Shown: in pieces, positions 62,182 to 64,000 of the stretch
How positions within the stretch are numbered: the stretch's first letter is position 1
Layout of the letters: each line of letters opens with the position of its first letter
Source of the DNA: Epiperipatus broadwayi
Taxonomy: Eukaryota > Onychophora > Udeonychophora > Euonychophora > Peripatidae
Direction: 5' to 3'
DNA length: 64,000 nucleotides
NCBI GenBank assembly: GCA_028023455.1
Contig: JAQFVV010000017.1
Span: forward strand, 620,001 to 684,000
Notes under the pieces: generated by a model
Database searches by the model: none
Seen by the model: the letters and a program-made list of their open reading frames with translations, nothing else
What the model was told of the DNA's origin: nothing
Program-made: the position numbers and the translations under genes

Positions 62182-63893
62182 TAATCATCTGAAATTCGGG
62201 CACGGCCGCTTGGAACGTTGATGCTATACAAAATCAATCAAATGTAACGTTACCGGGCTGCCACAACTTTTTTTTTTTATAGAATATGATTTTTTTTTTA
62301 ATTAAACAAATTTTTATTTCATTTATAATAACATGATTTCTTTTTTATTAAACAAATTTTTGAATTCATTTTCATTGTTTTTTTTAACCTGACATTTTTC
62401 TTTATTCAACAAATTTTGGTAATTTAATTTTGTGTTTATTTTTTTGAATTTTAAAACTTTAGATTGTTTCACGACGAAAAAACTTGTTTTAACCCCGCTG
62501 AAAAAATATAATGGTACAATTATTTGGGATTTGTTTCGACTTTGTTCTACCTTTTTTTTTGTTTGACTAAATTGTTTTGCTTCTTATTATTAAATCAAAA
62601 GTAACTTTTGTGTTGTTGGGGTTCAAAAATTGTTTTGAAACCCCCATCCTCACTCGGATCAATAATTGTAACAAAAAGTCAATAATTTTTCTTTTTTTTA
62701 AACAACTTTTTTTCACTTTTTACTTTTATTTATATTTCGTTTGAATTAGCCTTTTTTTTTGGCTTCTACCATAAACAGCTTTTTGGGGGGTTTTCATACT
62801 GTTATTATTAACAAAAAGTAAACAAAAATAGTCATTTATTTTAACCCCACTTGTTTTAACCCTGCTGAAAAAATATAATGCAATTATTTGGGAATTGTTT
62901 CGAATTTTTTCTACCTTTTTTTTGGGGGGGAGGGGGGTTGACCAAATTGTTTTTCTTCTTATTAAATCAAAATAACTTTCGTGTTTTTGGGGGTACAAAA
63001 TAGTTTTGAAACCCCCACACGCAGAAAAATAATTGTAACAAAAAGTCAATAATTTTTTTTTTCAACAACTATTTCTCACTTTTTACTTTTATTTATATTT
63101 CGTTTGAATTACCTTTTTTTTTTTTGCCTTCTACAATAAACTGCTTTTTGGGAGGGCTTTCATGCTTTGTTATTATTAACAAAAAGTCAACAAAAATAGT
63201 CATTTATTTTAACCCCACTGAAAAAAGATAATCAAATACTTGTCAATTTCTAATGAAATAAAAAAAAAAAAGTACACAAACTTTGGTCTTTTTCAACTTA
63301 TTTATTATTTTATTGCTGTAATAAAAACAGTCTGGTATTTGGGAGGGCATTATGTGCCTGAAAAAAGGACACAGTCTCCCTCATTTTCTGTACTAGGCAA
63401 TTGTGACAAGTTTAAAAATTGCATGTTCTTCTCAGACCTTTTATTGGTCTCATATAATTTCCATGCTGAAACGTGACTTAGCGCGTGAGCTTTGTCAAAG
63501 CGTGTTCGAACATACCCTTTGCCAATTTTTTACATATTAACATTTTTTTAGGGAAGGGTGGGGATCATATGACAATTATTAGTAATTAACATCATTTAAA
63601 TATAAATGACATTACTCTATTATGGATATTTGAAAAGTTGTACCGACTTGAAATTAAAACACCCTTAAGTGATACAGTAATCAGCTATGAATAGAACTAA
63701 TACATGTAAATAGTTTTGAAGCACAAAACAGGCTGTAATATTTTTGTGCAATGTCATGTAAAGTGACCTGCAGTGGGTTAATACAATATAAATGTTGTAT
63801 TAGCCGTAAGGCCGGCTGCAGAAACAGCATTTTCTGTGTTTTGACACATAAACAACACCATCTACATGGCCATGCCCGGATTTCAGATGATTA
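62182..63893. mobile_element. Merlin-like non-autonomous element
   Basis: TIRs taatcatctgaaat then cgggca.ggcc at both ends (complement on the right). Subterminal gtaacgttaccgggc resembles the aacattaccgggc block of the other Merlin-like elements. The inside is filled by a tandem repeat. No transposase is seen. Confidence 0.7.
62470..63235 (+). repeat. ~360-bp tandem repeat
   Basis: Two units and the start of a third: ttttaaccc.gctgaaaaa occurs at 62487, 62853 and 63209. Shared blocks include attgtttcga, ttgtttttcttcttatt-like, gttttgaaacccccac and aattgtaacaaaaagtcaat. Rich in T runs; non-coding. Confidence 0.8.
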
Positions 63894-63929
63894 CCGAATA
63901 TTATAATAAATGTTGACCTTTATCTGCAG

Positions 63930-63962
63930 ATTTAATGGCAGAAGTTCAACAACTAATAAGAC
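63930..63962 (+). CDS. Possible short internal exon at right edge
   Basis: A 33-nt stretch lies between ttatctgcag and gtaagac. With two leading and one trailing base it reads LMAEVQQLIR. The acceptor has a modest pyrimidine run and the donor is good. It cannot follow the GSAP exon at 49376 directly, because phase 0 gives an immediate stop, so at least one exon would be missing between them. The product is unknown; it could be chance. Confidence 0.2.
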
Positions 63963-64000
63963 GTAAGACTGATTAATAGATGAAAACTGCAAAAGAAATA

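Noticed and set aside
62726-63049. 107-codon minus-strand frame
   Set aside because: Lies in the 360-bp T-rich tandem repeat; no protein features.

Overview
The window looks like AT-rich nuclear DNA from an invertebrate animal. The evidence is a spliced gene with GT-AG introns of 2.7 to 12 kb, non-LTR, LTR and Penelope-like retroelement remnants, Merlin-type DNA transposons, tRNA-derived SINEs and very many foldback (inverted-repeat) elements. I cannot name the species. No bacterial operons, rRNA genes or CRISPR arrays are visible.

One host gene is recognisable. Four phase-compatible exons on the plus strand (22536-22589, 34007-34186, 36919-36956, 49376-49564) encode an internal part of a gamma-secretase-activating protein (GSAP / pigeon) homologue. 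Its 5' and 3' ends are not identified. A lone candidate first exon lies at 50224-50267, and a few possible minus-strand exons of an unidentified gene lie at 1275-3104.

Region by region: 0.24-0.86 kb is the first copy of a recurrent foldback element. 1.5-2.93 kb holds a homopolymer-rich, probably badly assembled stretch bounded by a 35-bp exact direct repeat. 5.05-5.97 kb is a non-autonomous TIR element that recurs at 37.7-42.0 kb. 9.2-16.7 kb is a decayed LTR-like element with long terminal repeats, a gag-like minus-strand remnant and tRNA-Lys-primer-like sites; its left LTR carries a Merlin insertion with an 8-bp target duplication. 18.9-21.6 kb is a decayed LINE. 29.2-29.9 kb carries two opposed RTE-type LINE 3' ends. 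30.5-32.4 kb is a deleted Gypsy element. 34.4-36.74 kb is an array of about 410-bp repeats whose units carry a hammerhead-ribozyme-like core. 37.1-42.0 kb is a nested complex: a SINE pair in opposite orientations, then two inverted copies of the 5-kb element, one holding a Merlin transposon. 42.1-46.5 kb is a minus-strand LINE interrupted by an opposed pair of Penelope-like elements. 47.4-47.9 and 54.65-54.82 kb are near-perfect palindromes. 58.7-63.9 kb holds two further Merlin-like elements around a large compound foldback.

The GSAP gene is therefore being stretched by repeated insertions, and much of its intronic RNA could fold into hairpins or self-cleaving-ribozyme-like structures. The most unusual signals are the tandem hammerhead-like array inside a GSAP intron and a second hammerhead-like family scattered over the window.
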